A stretch of 64,000 nucleotides of DNA from Massariosphaeria phaeospora (taxonomy: Eukaryota; Ascomycota; Dothideomycetes; Pleosporales): NCBI GenBank assembly GCA_011032825.1, contig JAADJZ010000017.1, forward strand, positions 186,001 through 250,000, given 5' to 3'. A model generated the notes under the pieces. The model saw only the letters and a program-made list of their open reading frames with translations. It made no database searches and was not told the origin of the DNA. Within the stretch, counting starts at the first letter, position 1, and each line of letters opens with the position of its first letter. The position numbers and the translations under genes were made by a program. This document shows, piece by piece, positions 34,342-45,572 of this stretch.

Positions 34342-36180
34342 ATGGCGGAACCGCTCCACCAACTGCCGTCTCGGAGTCAAGTCGAACCGTCTACAGTGCA
34401 GGACTCCCGCCGCACCAGTCTTCCTACAAGCGCAAGCTCAGTGCCCGACCCACAACGGAACTCGCTAGTTCTGGAGACCGACGCAACGAACGACGCGGAG
34501 AAATTCGCATTCAACAATGATGTGGAGAAGAACGCAAGTCCAGTGTCGACATTGGGTGAAGAAGAGGTTAGAATGGGAGACATAGCAGAAGCAACGGACC
34601 CAAACATCGTGTGGTGGGACGGCGAGGCAGATCCCGAAAATCCCATGAATTGGCCGACCTACAAGCGTTGGGGAACAGTCGCAGTGGTCTCCGCGATTAC
34701 CTTCTTAACACCACTGGCGAGCTCGTCGTTTGCGCCTGGCATTCCTAAGATTATGGAGGAGTTTGGCTCTACTGATAATATGTTAGAGGGGTTCATGCTT
34801 TCCGTCTATGTGCTAGGCTTTGCTTTTGGTCCGTTAAGTACGTACATTCGTGTCAACATTTCAGCCTCAAAACACTAACTCATTTCAGTTATCGCCCCTC
34901 TGTCTGAGATGTTTGGTCGGCTTCCGCTCTACCACAGCTGTAATTGCTTGTTTATCATTTTCAGCATTGCGGCGGCAGTTTCGACCAATCTGACTATGTT
35001 CATAATCTTTAGATTCTTCATGGGATGTTTCGGCGGTGGGCCCATAGTTCTCGGCGGTGGGACGATTGCGGACCTTATATCGAGAGAACAACGAGGAACG
35101 GCAATGGCGGTGTGGATGATGGGTAAGAAAACATTGCCTTCCCAAAATAGTCTAAGCTAATAACTAAAAGGCCCTACTATTGGTAAAGCAATTGCTACAC
35201 TCTTGGATTATTCAAGCTGATAACATCTCAGGCCCCTGTATTGGACCGGTCATTGGAGGGTTTCTTACTGAAGCACGGGGTTGGCGTTGGAACTTCTGGC
35301 TCGTTGCTATTCTAGTGTGTAGCTCATACTCAAGATTTTCCAGCTCACCTAACGCTTCTAGGCCGGCGCCTTCTTCATCGCCTCTATCATCCTCATGCGC
35401 GAAACCTCCGCCTCCATTATCCTCGAACGCAAAGCCAAGCGCCTCCGAGCCTCAACCGGCAACCCAAAACTGCGCTCCAAACTCGACAGCGGTCTTTCCC
35501 CCAGAGACCTCTTCATGTTTTCCATCGTGCGCCCGACGAAAATGCTTACTCGGTCTACAATCTGCTTCTGCATGTCCCTGTATATCGCCATCACATACGC
35601 ATACCTCTATATCCTCTTTACTACATTCACTGCCGTCTTCACAAATCAGTATAACTGGCGGGGCGGCGTGGTTGGGCTCTCGTTCCTGGGTCTGGGTGTT
35701 GGATCTTTCTTAGGCCAAATGGTGTTCACCTATTACGGAAATAAGACGGCAGCGAAGCACCACCGGCTGGGCGACTTCAAGCCTGAGCATCGACTGTACG
35801 TCATGGCGGCTGGCGGGTTCTTCCTCCCAATTGGCCTGTTTTGGTATGGCTGGAGTGTACAAGCACAGACACACTATATGGTACCTATCATCGGTACTGG
35901 TTTTGTTGGATTGGGACTGCTCATGACATTCATGGCGGCAACTACATACCTAGTGGACGTGTTTACGATACATGCAGCGAGCGCCATGGCGGCGAGTACA
36001 GTCTTGCGGTCCTTGATGGCGGCCTTGATTCCATTGAGCTCGCAAAAGATGTATGCGGCTTTGGATTACGGATGGGGGAACTCGTTGTTGGGGTTTGTAA
36101 GCTTACTGCTAGTGCCTATACCGTTCTTGTTTATCAAGTATGGGGAGAGGATTCGCGCAAGGAGTACAGTGAAGCTATGA
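34342..36180 (+). CDS. MFS transporter, DHA1 multidrug/polyamine type
   Basis: Twelve-helix plasma-membrane proton antiporter of the drug:H+ family, probably exporting small molecules; substrate unknown. Five exons: 34342-34837, 34889-35122, 35171-35182, 35232-35314, 35362-36180; 547 aa. The first ATG of the frame is used. After a ~95-residue cytosolic tail comes the hallmark [14 protein letters not shown], then helix 1 ([26 protein letters not shown]). [14 protein letters not shown] is the motif A-like loop. Motif C of helix 5 reads [24 protein letters not shown], of which PTI comes from a 12-nt exon. The second half shows the helix pairs up to [11 protein letters not shown]. All phases agree. 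An immediate neighbour, the SNF symporter, is in the same direction 750 bp downstream. Confidence 0.9.
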
Positions 36181-36931
36181 AGAAATTTTCCACTAGGTTA
36201 AATTACAAAATCGCCGTAACACAGTGCAAACATGAGGAATACGTCCCGGAGCAAACGCGGACAACACGGGATATAGCTATGTTGTCTCGGAGGGAAAAAA
36301 CACAATACCATCAGCAGAGTCCCTGTTCGACCGGAACGGTAGTCTGATCACGCAATCACACAGCTATGTCACAGAATAACAAGTTGACGAATGAGCAGTC
36401 AGAAAACACCTGTAACGTTGCCGAACTCCCGCCTTGGGATCCCTTGGCGGCGGAGCGGAGCCTCTTGGCCGACGCCACCCTCCCAGTGCAATTCCTTCCA
36501 CCCACTAGGGTCCAGCTCTCAACTCACGCGTCATGCCTCGCGATTTCGATGCACTGGAAGATTCGGTTCTGGAGCAGTATGTAGCTACTCGAGGACCGCA
36601 TTTTATCCTCTTTCTACGGGCTTGTTGGACTGTCAGGGGTCATAAGTATTTCCACTGCGCTCTCCGCTTCGCAAAAATGACGGTGACGGGCTGCCAACAG
36701 GTGTCTGTAGGATGCCAAACTTCTACTTAAGCATGTATCTTTCTTGGCGCGGCTTTTGAGTAAGACCCATTAGGCATCTGGAGGAGGACGGACACCAACC
36801 AAGTACAAAAGCACGGTGGAGACCTACTGAACAGACTACCCCCATCTCATCTCTCTCTCTCTCTCTCTCATTCCCCTCGTCCGACTCTTACCCTGTTGAC
36901 ATAGCCACCCTACAGGTCCTAGGTCGCAGCC
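36181..36931. other. Intergenic, MFS 3' flank and SNF promoter
   Basis: 750 bp. The last 90 bp form a CT-rich leader with a (CT)n run. No gene is supported. Confidence 0.5.
36850..36869 (+). repeat. (CT)n dinucleotide run in the SNF leader
   Basis: Ten consecutive CT units about 60 bp before the SNF start codon. Pyrimidine tracts like this are common around fungal transcription starts. Confidence 0.75.
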
Positions 36932-38992
36932 ATGGCCATCAAAATCCTCCTCCAGAGGCTCCAAACCACCCTCGCACCACCACCACCAAAATCCGACGAC
37001 GGCCGAGACCAATGGCCCTCGCGAGCCGCCTTCCTGCTCGCCGCGATGGGCGGCTGCGCCGGCCAGGGCAATCTTCTACGCTACCCGTCAGTGCTGTACA
37101 ACAACTACGGGCTGCAATGGTTCGTCCCGTATCTGCTCGCCGTCTTCCTAATCGCCATCCCGACACTCATCCTCGAGATCTCCATCGGCCAGGCGTACCG
37201 CGGCGGCACTGTCATCGCCTTCAACAATATCAACCGGCGACTCAAGGGCGTCGGCCTTGGACCCATCTTCGTTAGCTTCATTGTCGTGCAGTACTTCACG
37301 GTCAATTTGGCCTGGATCATGAATTACTTCCGGCACTCGTTCACGAGTCCGCTGCCCTGGGAGGGCCGCATCGAGGACTTCTACTGGTACGACGTCATTC
37401 GCAATGTCGATGCAGTGCCGGGCAGCCTGACTGCAAACGGCGCGGTTGCCTCGTATACCAGCTATCCCGGCGTCAAGATACTAGGCGAGACAGTCGGTTG
37501 GAGCGCTTTCATCTGGTTTCTGATATGGGTGTCTATCTTCCGTGGCGTCGGCATGACTGGCCGCGTAGTGTACTTTACCATGGGCCTGCCCATCGCCACA
37601 ACCATCATCTTCGTCGGTCGTGCGCTGTCCCTCGATAATGCCCGCGAGGGTGTGAAGCTCGTATGGGCGACATGGAGGAGCGATCAATTAGCGTCTGGAA
37701 CGGTCTGGCAGACTGCCGTGGGCCAGGTCTTCTTCTCTACCGGCATCGGCTTTGGCTACTTCACGTCGTATGCGTCGTATAACCAGAAGCACTCCAATGC
37801 CGTCATGGATGCCATCCTCATCTGCGGCAGTAACGTGCTGTTCGAGAACTTCGCCGCATTTGCAGTTTTTGGCGTCGTCGGCTTTCTCCGCAAGTGGCCC
37901 ACGGACGGTGTACGGCTTGGGGCCTTCGTAGTGGGATTCTTGACGCTTCCTGAGGCTGTGATACAGATGCCGGGCGCCAACTTCTGGGCGGTGCTCTTGT
38001 TCTTCACGCTTGTGGTTCTAGGGTTCAGTTCTGCTTTTGTCATGCTGGACGCTACTGCCACGCTGATAGTCGACTCGGGACTGAAGTACTCTCGCGCTAC
38101 AGTCGTCACGTTCTTGACTATACTGTCGTTCCTCATGTGCCTGCCATACTGCACAGAATTCGGTTACTACCTCCTTGACGGAATCGATAGGTGGATCAAC
38201 AACGTGCTGTTGATATTCGTGGTGTGGTCAGAGGTGGTGAGCGCGACCACCGTCTACCGCTGGTCCGATGTGGTTAGCCAGACGGGCCTTCCTGCCTTCA
38301 CAGTCTACAATGCAGGCTATTTCGGCGGCCAGCTCATAGGTGTAATCGTCGCCCATGGTGTCAATAACCCCGGAGCAGGTGCTGGAACCGGAATTGGTAT
38401 CTATGTAGTATGCTCGATCACAGCTGTCGTCATCGCCGAAACCCCAGACATCAGTGCCCCTAACTTCTGGAACGCAAATGTATTTACCAGGAGATTCTGG
38501 TACATGGCCTTCTACTCCGTAAGCCCACCCAGCCATACTATCCCCCTCGCAAACTAACCCACTACCCAGGGCAACCAACTCCGCCGTGATCTTAACCTTA
38601 TCGTAGGTGGCGGTCGCAATTGGAATATCCCCAGTTTTCTGCCGGTCCTCCTCCGGTACATCAGCGGCCCCGTCTTGTGCATCATCTTCAGTTTCGCGTA
38701 TCCAGAGTTTCACACCCTCCGGTACGATCCCATGATGATAGCCGGCTTCATACTCTCTCACATCTGTTTGGTGTTGATTGTCCTGGGCTTTATCACGCCG
38801 AGATTCTATGATTCGCTTGTACCACCCCATCGCCGAGGCGAGGGCACCGAGGCCACGGTTCCAAATGTGATCAAAGGAGAAATTGAGGCCGCGGCGGTTG
38901 GAGGGAAAGATTTCTGTCTTGACAGTGGGGAGGCAGGCCTGTCGAGCAGGCACCAGAAAGATTATGCGAATAGAGGGCTCGGACAAGACTAA
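36932..38992 (+). CDS. Sodium:neurotransmitter symporter (SNF/SLC6) family protein
   Basis: Fungal member of the Na+-coupled amine/amino-acid symporter family, predicted in the plasma membrane with about 12 helices. Exons 36932-38518 and 38570-38992; 669 aa. Helix 1 carries AAMGGCAGQGNLLRYPSVLYNNYG, the fungal equivalent of the family's GNxWRFPY sodium/substrate site. Later landmarks are LEISIGQAYRGG, the large extracellular loop (WEGRIEDFYWYDVIRNVDAVPGS), VFFSTGIGFGYFTSYASYN (helix 6 unwound region), and FSSAFVMLDATATLIVD (helix 8). The C-terminal tail is hydrophilic. The intron falls after FYS and keeps frame. Substrate and ion dependence cannot be told; fungal members are largely uncharacterised. 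Confidence 0.9.
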
Positions 38993-39603
38993 TAATATCA
39001 TATCGGCGGCCAAGATCTGGTGTTGCATTGCATGCTTCCGCCCTATAGATTCGAGCGTAGGATTTCGTTGCTGATATTGCAAACATCATCGTTGCGAATC
39101 ATAGCTGTTGCGTTTGATGTTGTTAGGTAGTGAACATAGTTAGCAATGAATGCACAACTTGAATTCACTAACTGTACCATACTTCGGGAGGACTATTCTC
39201 CAGGTGTCAGGCCCGCCCCTAAATGCCGGTTGTATCCGAAAGCATATTGTATTAGGGATGTATTGTTTAAGTTTTGCTGGACGGTTGGCGTGGAAGACAT
39301 CAAGAAGGTGTTGTCTTATGTTGGAGGAAGTGTGTGATAGAAAAGGAGCGAAGTCTAGGACCCCTCGATTCGAAGATTTTCGGCCGACGCTTTTCTATAT
39401 TAGGGTAACTTGATTTGTGCAGCGCTTCAACAATATTTGGTAGACTTTCTGCCTGCGAAGGAGGTTTGCATTACTATTTACTAAACAAATCGTATGCTTT
39501 ATCGGAATACAGGAGCAGTTACCGATCCCACGTACTTCTCACCATTACAGTACCCTTGCCCATCGCTCACTGCCTACCGAATAGCACTACCTGGATCTTG
39601 ACT
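38993..39603. other. Intergenic between convergent SNF and hydrolase genes
   Basis: 610 bp of 3' flank sequence, AT-rich around 39100-39450. No coding signal. Confidence 0.5.
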
Positions 39604-40609
39604 TCAAGTAAGGGTCTCTCCAGCAATCCTTCTCAGTATCTTGGTCAACTCAACAGGCCTGCTGAGCATCGGCACATGATCGAAATCCTCAATGAGCACT
39701 TCCATCTTCGCGCCTGATTGCTGATACCAAGTCTTGGCCCACTCCGGCGGAACCGAATTGTCCTGCTTTCCAACGATGTATACGCACCTGAAGTCGCCCG
39801 TGTATGGGATATACGTTGCGGTCGCGTTCAGGGCCGCATAGCTCGAGTAGTCGAGCTGTTTGCTCCAGAGCGCTGCTTCGAAAGGAGGGAGCAGATTGTA
39901 GAAGGCCTTGGAGGGTGGGAAGTTCGCGTTGTCGCCGTTACTGTAGATTTTGGTCGAGCAGTCGGCAATGCGGAAGTTGGATGGTACCACGGTCTTGATA
40001 TCTGATTTCGTCTCGGGGTGCAAAACTTCATTGATGGTAGGAAGGTAGCCGCTGATGAAGACGAGGGCTAGTATGCGGCCGCGGGGAGGGTGTTTGAGGC
40101 CTTTGACTGCCTCGCTGATGACGGTTGCCCCGTAGCTGTTGCCAACTAGAACGACGTCCCTGCCCTGATCCAGTCTATGAAGGAGCGTGCGCCGTACTGC
40201 TTCGATATCGGGGCGGCGATCAACGAGATTTCCAACGGAAGGTAGGTCAGGGACTGATATGTCGGTGTAGTGGGCTGCTTTGAGAAGCGCGACAACCTTG
40301 ACGTAGCAGGAGGGTTGATGAACTGAGTGGAGACCGTGATCAGCAGAGGAAGCAGGACATAACAGGCCTGTCCGAGGTACGAAAACTTCGAGGACGACTT
40401 CAACGCCGCCTCAAAGATCGTATTCAAGGACTACCTCCAGACTGCATGTCCCAGGGCTACGTACATGCACCGTGGACGAGGATCATATCAGGCTTTGCTT
40501 TGATAGTGGGTGATGCGTCCGCTCCATCGTACAAGGCGAAGAAGGCCGTGACGAGGGGGGCGAATCCATGAGCCGGAAGAAGGAGCGTGAGGAGAATGAA
40601 GGGATGCAT
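39604..40609 (-). CDS. Alpha/beta-hydrolase fold protein
   Basis: Serine hydrolase of the salicylate-esterase-like/AB hydrolase family; substrate unknown. Two exons on the minus strand, 40609-40465 and 40322-39604, 287 aa. The oxyanion-side motif ILVHGA ends exon 1, and exon 2 continues FHQPSCYVKVVALLKAAHYTDISVPDLPSVGN. Nucleophile elbow: VVLVGNSYGATV (Ser in GNSYG). Acid: YIVGKQDNSVP (Asp). Histidine: LIEDFDHVPMLSRP. The 142-nt intron (40464-40323) has GTACGT and CTCAG ends and was placed by matching the family's VPGAWHxPxxY pattern. The N-terminal hydrophobic stretch MHPFILLTLLLPAHGFAP is unusual for this family, which often starts just before the VHGA strand; it could be a signal peptide. 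Confidence 0.8.
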
Positions 40610-41554
40610 TCTGCCAGGGGAGGAGGCCGGAGTCGTGAAGCAGGAAGAGAACTGCCTTACTGAAGAGCAGAGATTGTAGAAGGGCAGAAATTAGAAGGGC
40701 AGAGGTTTTAAAGGCAGAGATTTTTGAAGGTCGGAACCGGGCCGATAAGTTTTATCTTTGCTACCTCGCACACGGCAAGAGCATTCTCATGCCCCCACTT
40801 ACACCGACCGCTCTTGCCTACGAAGCAGTCGGTTGGTGGCGCGCTTTCGAAAGGTCGTCGCTTCTCTTTCTGGACAACCCTACACCATCGATAAGGCTGG
40901 AGAAGTTCGGTACCGCACATGGGTCGCCGACCGGTCTAGCGATGCTTATTGGTCGGGTTTGACCGCAAGGGTAGGGAACTTTTATTTTGGTGTATGTCGG
41001 GTGGATACATAATTATGAGGGCTACGTAGAGAAGCTTACTACAGGCTAGAGCTCCACTATACCAGGGTTGCATGTAGAAGGAAGGACGGCGAGCTTATGG
41101 GGCGCGGAACCATTGTGTAACACGACTCGGCGGTAGCAACACAAAATGGGATTAGTGAGCAAAATAAGAAAAGTACAATGAAGCGACCACTATTAGTGCA
41201 TATCACCGGACAAGGAAAAACGCCATCAGACTCTAGCTCGAAGCAAGGACGCGGCAAAGTATCTGTGAAGGCGCCTTAATACCTAGGTAGTCATAAAACC
41301 GAACATCGTATAGCTAGGTATGGAAGTACAGGAATCACTTAGTCATACATAGAAGCTAACATCGGTCGGGTTGATGACGAACGATAAAATAATGTTGAAA
41401 CTTGGAAGAAGCCTAGAAGAAGTAATGTGAAAGAGATACAACAAGTCGAAAGATGGGAACTCTTATGCATGAAGTATACGCGGAGACCAAGTAAATGAAA
41501 CGTTTTAGGGGGAGATGGTAGAAGAAAGAAGAGAACAGTAGATGATGCCTGTAT
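40610..41554. other. Intergenic upstream of the hydrolase
   Basis: 945 bp between two minus-strand genes. A degenerate repeat sits at 40661-40730. No supported gene; the 84-codon frame at 40758-41012 lacks any family resemblance. Confidence 0.45.
40661..40730. repeat. Degenerate ~16-bp direct repeat
   Basis: Four imperfect copies of a GAAGGGCAGAGATTTT-like unit lie 50-120 bp upstream of the hydrolase ATG, presumably in its promoter or leader. Seen directly. Confidence 0.6.
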
Positions 41555-42837
41555 TCATAGGCGCATACGTCGAATCATCTCTCTAGTATCAGCTTCGGGG
41601 AGGTCATCGCCGTGAATATTGATCCTACCCTCCTCTACTTGCACCAGATCAGGTTTGACTAGTCCGTCGTGCAGGTACTTTAGAAAGGAGAGCATGCTCT
41701 GTTCAAATTCAGCGTATGGGAATCGGTCCTGAGCATGCGTCATCGCTTTGAGAAAGGACGCTGGCGATTCATCTCGCGGAAGAAGCTGCAGCGAGTTAAC
41801 CATATACTGCAACAGCAGATCAGAAAATACACTAACCTCGTTGATGAATTGACGCTTCATTTTTGACCAGCCGTGAACTTGTTCTCGAGGGTCTCCTTCG
41901 GTACAGAAGAGGTGACGCATTGCTTGCACATCACTGCCGTCATCAGGTCTCCGGTCGATGCCTGGGCACCCAAAGGCGAATATGGTGTTGAACGTCTCTT
42001 CTCCGGAAGCGCCATTCCGCAGGTACTCCTCAGTTACAGCCTGGAGCATGAATTGTCCAGCTAAGTCAAACCAATCTGGAGTAGGCACCCAGTCGCCAAG
42101 GCTAACTCTCGCGGCGGTGAGTTCTATGAACAACGATAGAAGACAATGTAGCGGTGGCGTGCTTTCTAGATCGGTCACCCACCGCCTCCTGTCATGAGGC
42201 ATGTCGAGTGCAGATGCAAGCCCATGCCGATTTGCGGCGAGAACGTCGCCCGAAAGCGGGAACTCGTTGGATGCATCAAATGGTTGTCGCAGGGCTGGAG
42301 CATGTGAAGTATTTTGACGCCAGTAAGAACCGCGTTTCTCATTCTGCGCACGGATCTCGTCCAACGACTCTTTTGTCGTCCATGTCTTGTCATGATTGAG
42401 ACGGTGACTGAAGAGTAGAACAAACTGCAACAGACGCGAGCGAAATCCTGCCTGAATGTTGAGGCGTCGGCCCTGGTGTTTGCTTTGAACAAAGGTCCTC
42501 CATTCTGCGCCGCGCGTCAGCATTTAGATCCAGACACCCAAACAGGACAGTCTGGTGATGCTTGTTGAGCGTGAGACGCACCCGCACACATGGTCACTAG
42601 CGCGCTAGGCAGATCAGATTGGTATGGATTGGAGCTTGACCGCCATTCAAACACAAGATCGTTTGCCTTGTAGGCCAGGAAATCCAGGATGGTCAGATCG
42701 ACATCGAGTTGATCTACTTCGTCGCTGTCCACCTGCCGAGTGAGATTGAGGAAGCCCTCAAGCGGTTCGACTGAGTCAGGCTGCTCTTGTTCCAGGTCCC
42801 GCATGTTTGGGTCGTAAACGCGCTCCATGGAAAGCAT
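41555..42837 (-). CDS. Uncharacterised fungal protein, 401 aa
   Basis: Not recognised. Two exons on the minus strand, 42837-42582 and 42504-41555, joined by a 77-nt intron (GTGCGT...GCAG) that makes CAEWRTF; 401 aa, or 398 from the second ATG (42828, in a CCATGG context). The N-terminus is acidic (YDPNMRDLEQEQPDSVEPLEGFLNLTRQVDSDEVDQLDVD). The rest looks like an all-helical soluble globular protein with no signal peptide or membrane segment. Distinctive pieces are LLQFVLLFSHRLNHDKTW, FELTAARVSLGDWVPTPDWFDLAGQFMLQAVTEEYLRNG with substitutions, FAFGCPG, AMRHLFCTEGDPREQVHGWSKMKRQFINEV, and the end INIHGDDLPEADTREMIRRMRL. Length, codon pattern and a clean intron argue for a real gene. No function is offered. 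Confidence 0.75.
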
Positions 42838-43691
42838 ACGGAGTAGGGAGTGATTTGATCCAAGCCGTCAATCAGAAAAGGATTATAGAAAAGAGAGTCA
42901 AGAAGTGAAGGCGTGAGAACATAGATCAGGTCTGAAAAGGGATAGAACTACGGAAGACTTATACGGGCAGTGTCGATTCATGTCAAGAGGGCCGCCAGAG
43001 GACCACGAGAGTGGTTGATAGTCTACTTCAGGCCTGCAAATCATGCACAGCGAGTATAGGACAAGGGAGGTGAGTGAAGTCGTCAAGGCCAACCGACGCC
43101 CGGGCACCCCTGTGGATGGATGTCAAACAGAAAAGGTAGCAAACGACAGCTGCATTGTTGAAGACCCCGGCTCCCGCTTTTGGCGAAACTATGTGGAGCG
43201 CAGAGAACGGAACAGAGGGCGATAGAAGGGCTGAACGAGCAGCAGGTGCGCTTGTGGCTGTGAAGCTGCGAAGCTGTGAAGCTGCGAAGCTGCGACGGTG
43301 GCGGACTGGTTGGAGTGTGGCCCGGGGGTCTGAGTGAAGCCCGAGTGTGACGGGCGCAGAGCGGCTTCACCCGCCCGGCCAAGGTGTGAGTCGACCGCAC
43401 CTGCGGAACACGTTAGATGTAACTCTTTCCTAGAGCACGACCTATCTATTACGTATATTTTATCTTGTATCTTGTAGAATCAAGTCAACACTGTATATAG
43501 AATTGTAGCTTTCTATAGTGGTATTGTTACGTTGCGCGATTGTTTTGGAGGCGCGCGGATCTATCTCTTCAGTTCCGGAGATCTGGTTTCCGCAAGAGCC
43601 CCGCCAACTCTCGCGCTCCTGCTCGTCGCCGTGCAGCCCTGGACTCTGGACTCTGCACCACCACCCTTCCTGCCGATGAGAGCATGCCGCC
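42838..43691. other. Intergenic, divergent promoters of the 401-aa protein and J-protein
   Basis: 850 bp without a supported gene. Contains a 9-bp-period repeat at 43256-43297. Confidence 0.5.
43256..43297. repeat. 9-bp tandem repeat (GAAGCTGCG)
   Basis: About 4.5 copies of GAAGCTGYG in a row in the divergent promoter region. Seen directly; no role known. Confidence 0.75.
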
Positions 43692-44624
43692 ATGCTCTCC
43701 AGGACGCCCGCCCTGCTTGCGTCGTATGCCCACTCCGCCCGCTGCTATAGCCCCCCGCGACACGCTCCACAGTCGTGTGCGTCATGCCGCCACCCGCATG
43801 CCCGCCCTCAGTCCCCACGACACACGCGCAGCTATGCCCCCCAGGCCGCCCACGACCCCTCCGACGCCTCCAGTCCGCATTGCAGTGAATCCGACCTCAG
43901 CTGGCCGGATCCGGTGCGTCCCCACCGCACTCCCACCCCCTACCAGATCCTGCAATGCTCCCGGGGCGACGTGTACACGAAACAGCGATTCTACTCCCTC
44001 GTCAAGCTGTACCACCCCGACCGCTGCAATGTCTCGTCGCCAATAGCCCACCTTCCTCATGCCGTGCGCATCGAGCGCTATCGCCTGCTTGTCGCCGCGC
44101 ACACCATCCTCTCTGACCACGCAAAGCGGTCAGCCTACGACGCCTGCGGTCACGGCTGGGCAGGCCACTACAGCACCCCCACCCCGAGCTCCGCTTCCCC
44201 ATACGAGTCGCACACTGGGCAAAGGCAATGGCCGCCGGGCCACGACCCAGCATTCAATGCCACATGGGAGGACTGGGAGCGCTGGTATCATCGCGAATAC
44301 GGGCATCCGACCGAGGAACCACGTGCCACGTACATGTCGAACTTTGCCTTTGTGTCGCTTGTGTTTGCCTTTGTGACGCTTGGAGGCATCATGCAAGGCA
44401 CTCGCGCCAACAACTTCTCGTCCTCGGTCATGGAGCATCGAGACAAAATGCACAAGGAGGCCAGTATAGAGCTTGCCAGGTCAAAACATATGAACGGTGA
44501 CCGGGATGCGAGAATAAGGACTTTCCTAGAACACCGACAAGCCGTTCTGCCTAGTGAAGATGTATATCAACGCGATCTGCCCCCGCCAGCGACCTGTGAG
44601 CCTGATACTGTTAGAAAGCAGTGA
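43692..44624 (+). CDS. J-domain protein with a C-terminal membrane segment, probably mitochondrial
   Basis: Hsp40 co-chaperone that should stimulate an Hsp70 ATPase. Single exon, 310 aa. The N-terminal ~50 residues are Arg/Ser/Ala/His-rich with almost no acidic residues (MLSRTPALLASYAHSARCYS), consistent with a mitochondrial presequence. The J-domain spans about 80-155: TPYQILQCSRGDVYTKQRFYSLVKLYHPDRC carries the essential HPD, followed by ERYRLLVAAHTILSDHAKRSAYDA. There is no G/F region or zinc finger. A hydrophobic helix at about 215-235 (FAFVSLVFAFVTLGGIM) would anchor it, with a charged tail after it. The architecture resembles yeast Jid1 or other single-pass mitochondrial J-proteins; that link is inference. 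Confidence 0.85.
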   Translation: MLSRTPALLASYAHSARCYSPPRHAPQSCASCRHPHARPQSPRHTRSYAPQAAHDPSDASSPHCSESDLSWPDPVRPHRTPTPYQILQCSRGDVYTKQRFYSLVKLYHPDRCNVSSPIAHLPHAVRIERYRLLVAAHTILSDHAKRSAYDACGHGWAGHYSTPTPSSASPYESHTGQRQWPPGHDPAFNATWEDWERWYHREYGHPTEEPRATYMSNFAFVSLVFAFVTLGGIMQGTRANNFSSSVMEHRDKMHKEASIELARSKHMNGDRDARIRTFLEHRQAVLPSEDVYQRDLPPPATCEPDTVRKQ

Positions 44625-45572
44625 CGCATGGTAGGTTTGTTACATTGTCCCGCGCTTTATCCTCGAGAGGGAGCTGAGCACGTGGTTCTTCTGTACGTTA
44701 TTGCCCGGCTTCTGTACATATATGCCTGACCCTCGCTTCGATTCATGCGCTCGGATACACTCTTGATTGCACTTCAGAAAATTGAAAACTGCCACAAGTC
44801 TCTCCGGTCTATCTCTCACATCCCCCGCAACACAATGGTGAGGAACTGCATTCCTAAAGCCAGAGAACGCCGATGTCGGTGGCATTCGTTGCGCACCAAA
44901 GAACATATATAACGAGCACTGGGTTGCAGCTACTTGGAGTGATTTCCATATTTTAATGTTCGAGGGATTCAATCGCGACAGCTTACTTGTAGTGTCTCCT
45001 TGGCGTCGAATTGCGACTTTAATTTTCTTGCGCGATTATCGACTAACCAATATTAAGCTCACGATTTGCGCCTGACGAATAATTGCGGACTGCAGAATAA
45101 GCATATGAAAGAGTAGCAAGACAGGTGCAGAATGATAGGCAGCTAGCTCGCTGTACCACCGCAAGAAACACACTTAGTTCGCAGCGTGCCTCAGGACGCC
45201 ACAGCATGTTCGCAGAACGCGCAATCTCTGTACTGTGTTTCACAAAGCAAAGACTCCCTCGATTTCTGATTCGTAAGACAGGGTTCAGTTCACACATGTT
45301 CCTAGTATGTTCCCAAATATGGACGCTCGTGCAACAGAACCACAAGCGAGACCGCCTCTGGAGCACCCTTGTCAGATGAACCCCTAGCAAGATCATCACC
45401 CCCGGCCTTGAAACTATACCAAACGCTCTATATCTCACCCACACTCTTACGCATGCGGTGCACCGTTCCGCCCGCTCCGCCCCGTTGCTACCACAGCACA
45501 CCCTGCAATATTGACTACAGTCGAATTGGGTAGGTGGATGCTTGCGGCATTTGTGAACAGAGAGAAAGCGGG
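44625..45572. other. Intergenic between convergent J-protein and chitinase genes
   Basis: 950 bp of 3' flanks. A Cys-rich 152-codon minus-strand frame (45043-45501) has no splice or family support and lies in the presumed chitinase 3' flank. Confidence 0.45.

Noticed and set aside
40146..40427. Minus-strand 93-codon frame between hydrolase exons
   Set aside because: Out of frame with the hydrolase motifs; it straddles the intron 40464-40323.
45043..45501. 152-codon Cys-rich minus-strand frame
   Set aside because: No signal peptide with mature Cys pattern, no family resemblance, lies in the presumed chitinase 3' flank.
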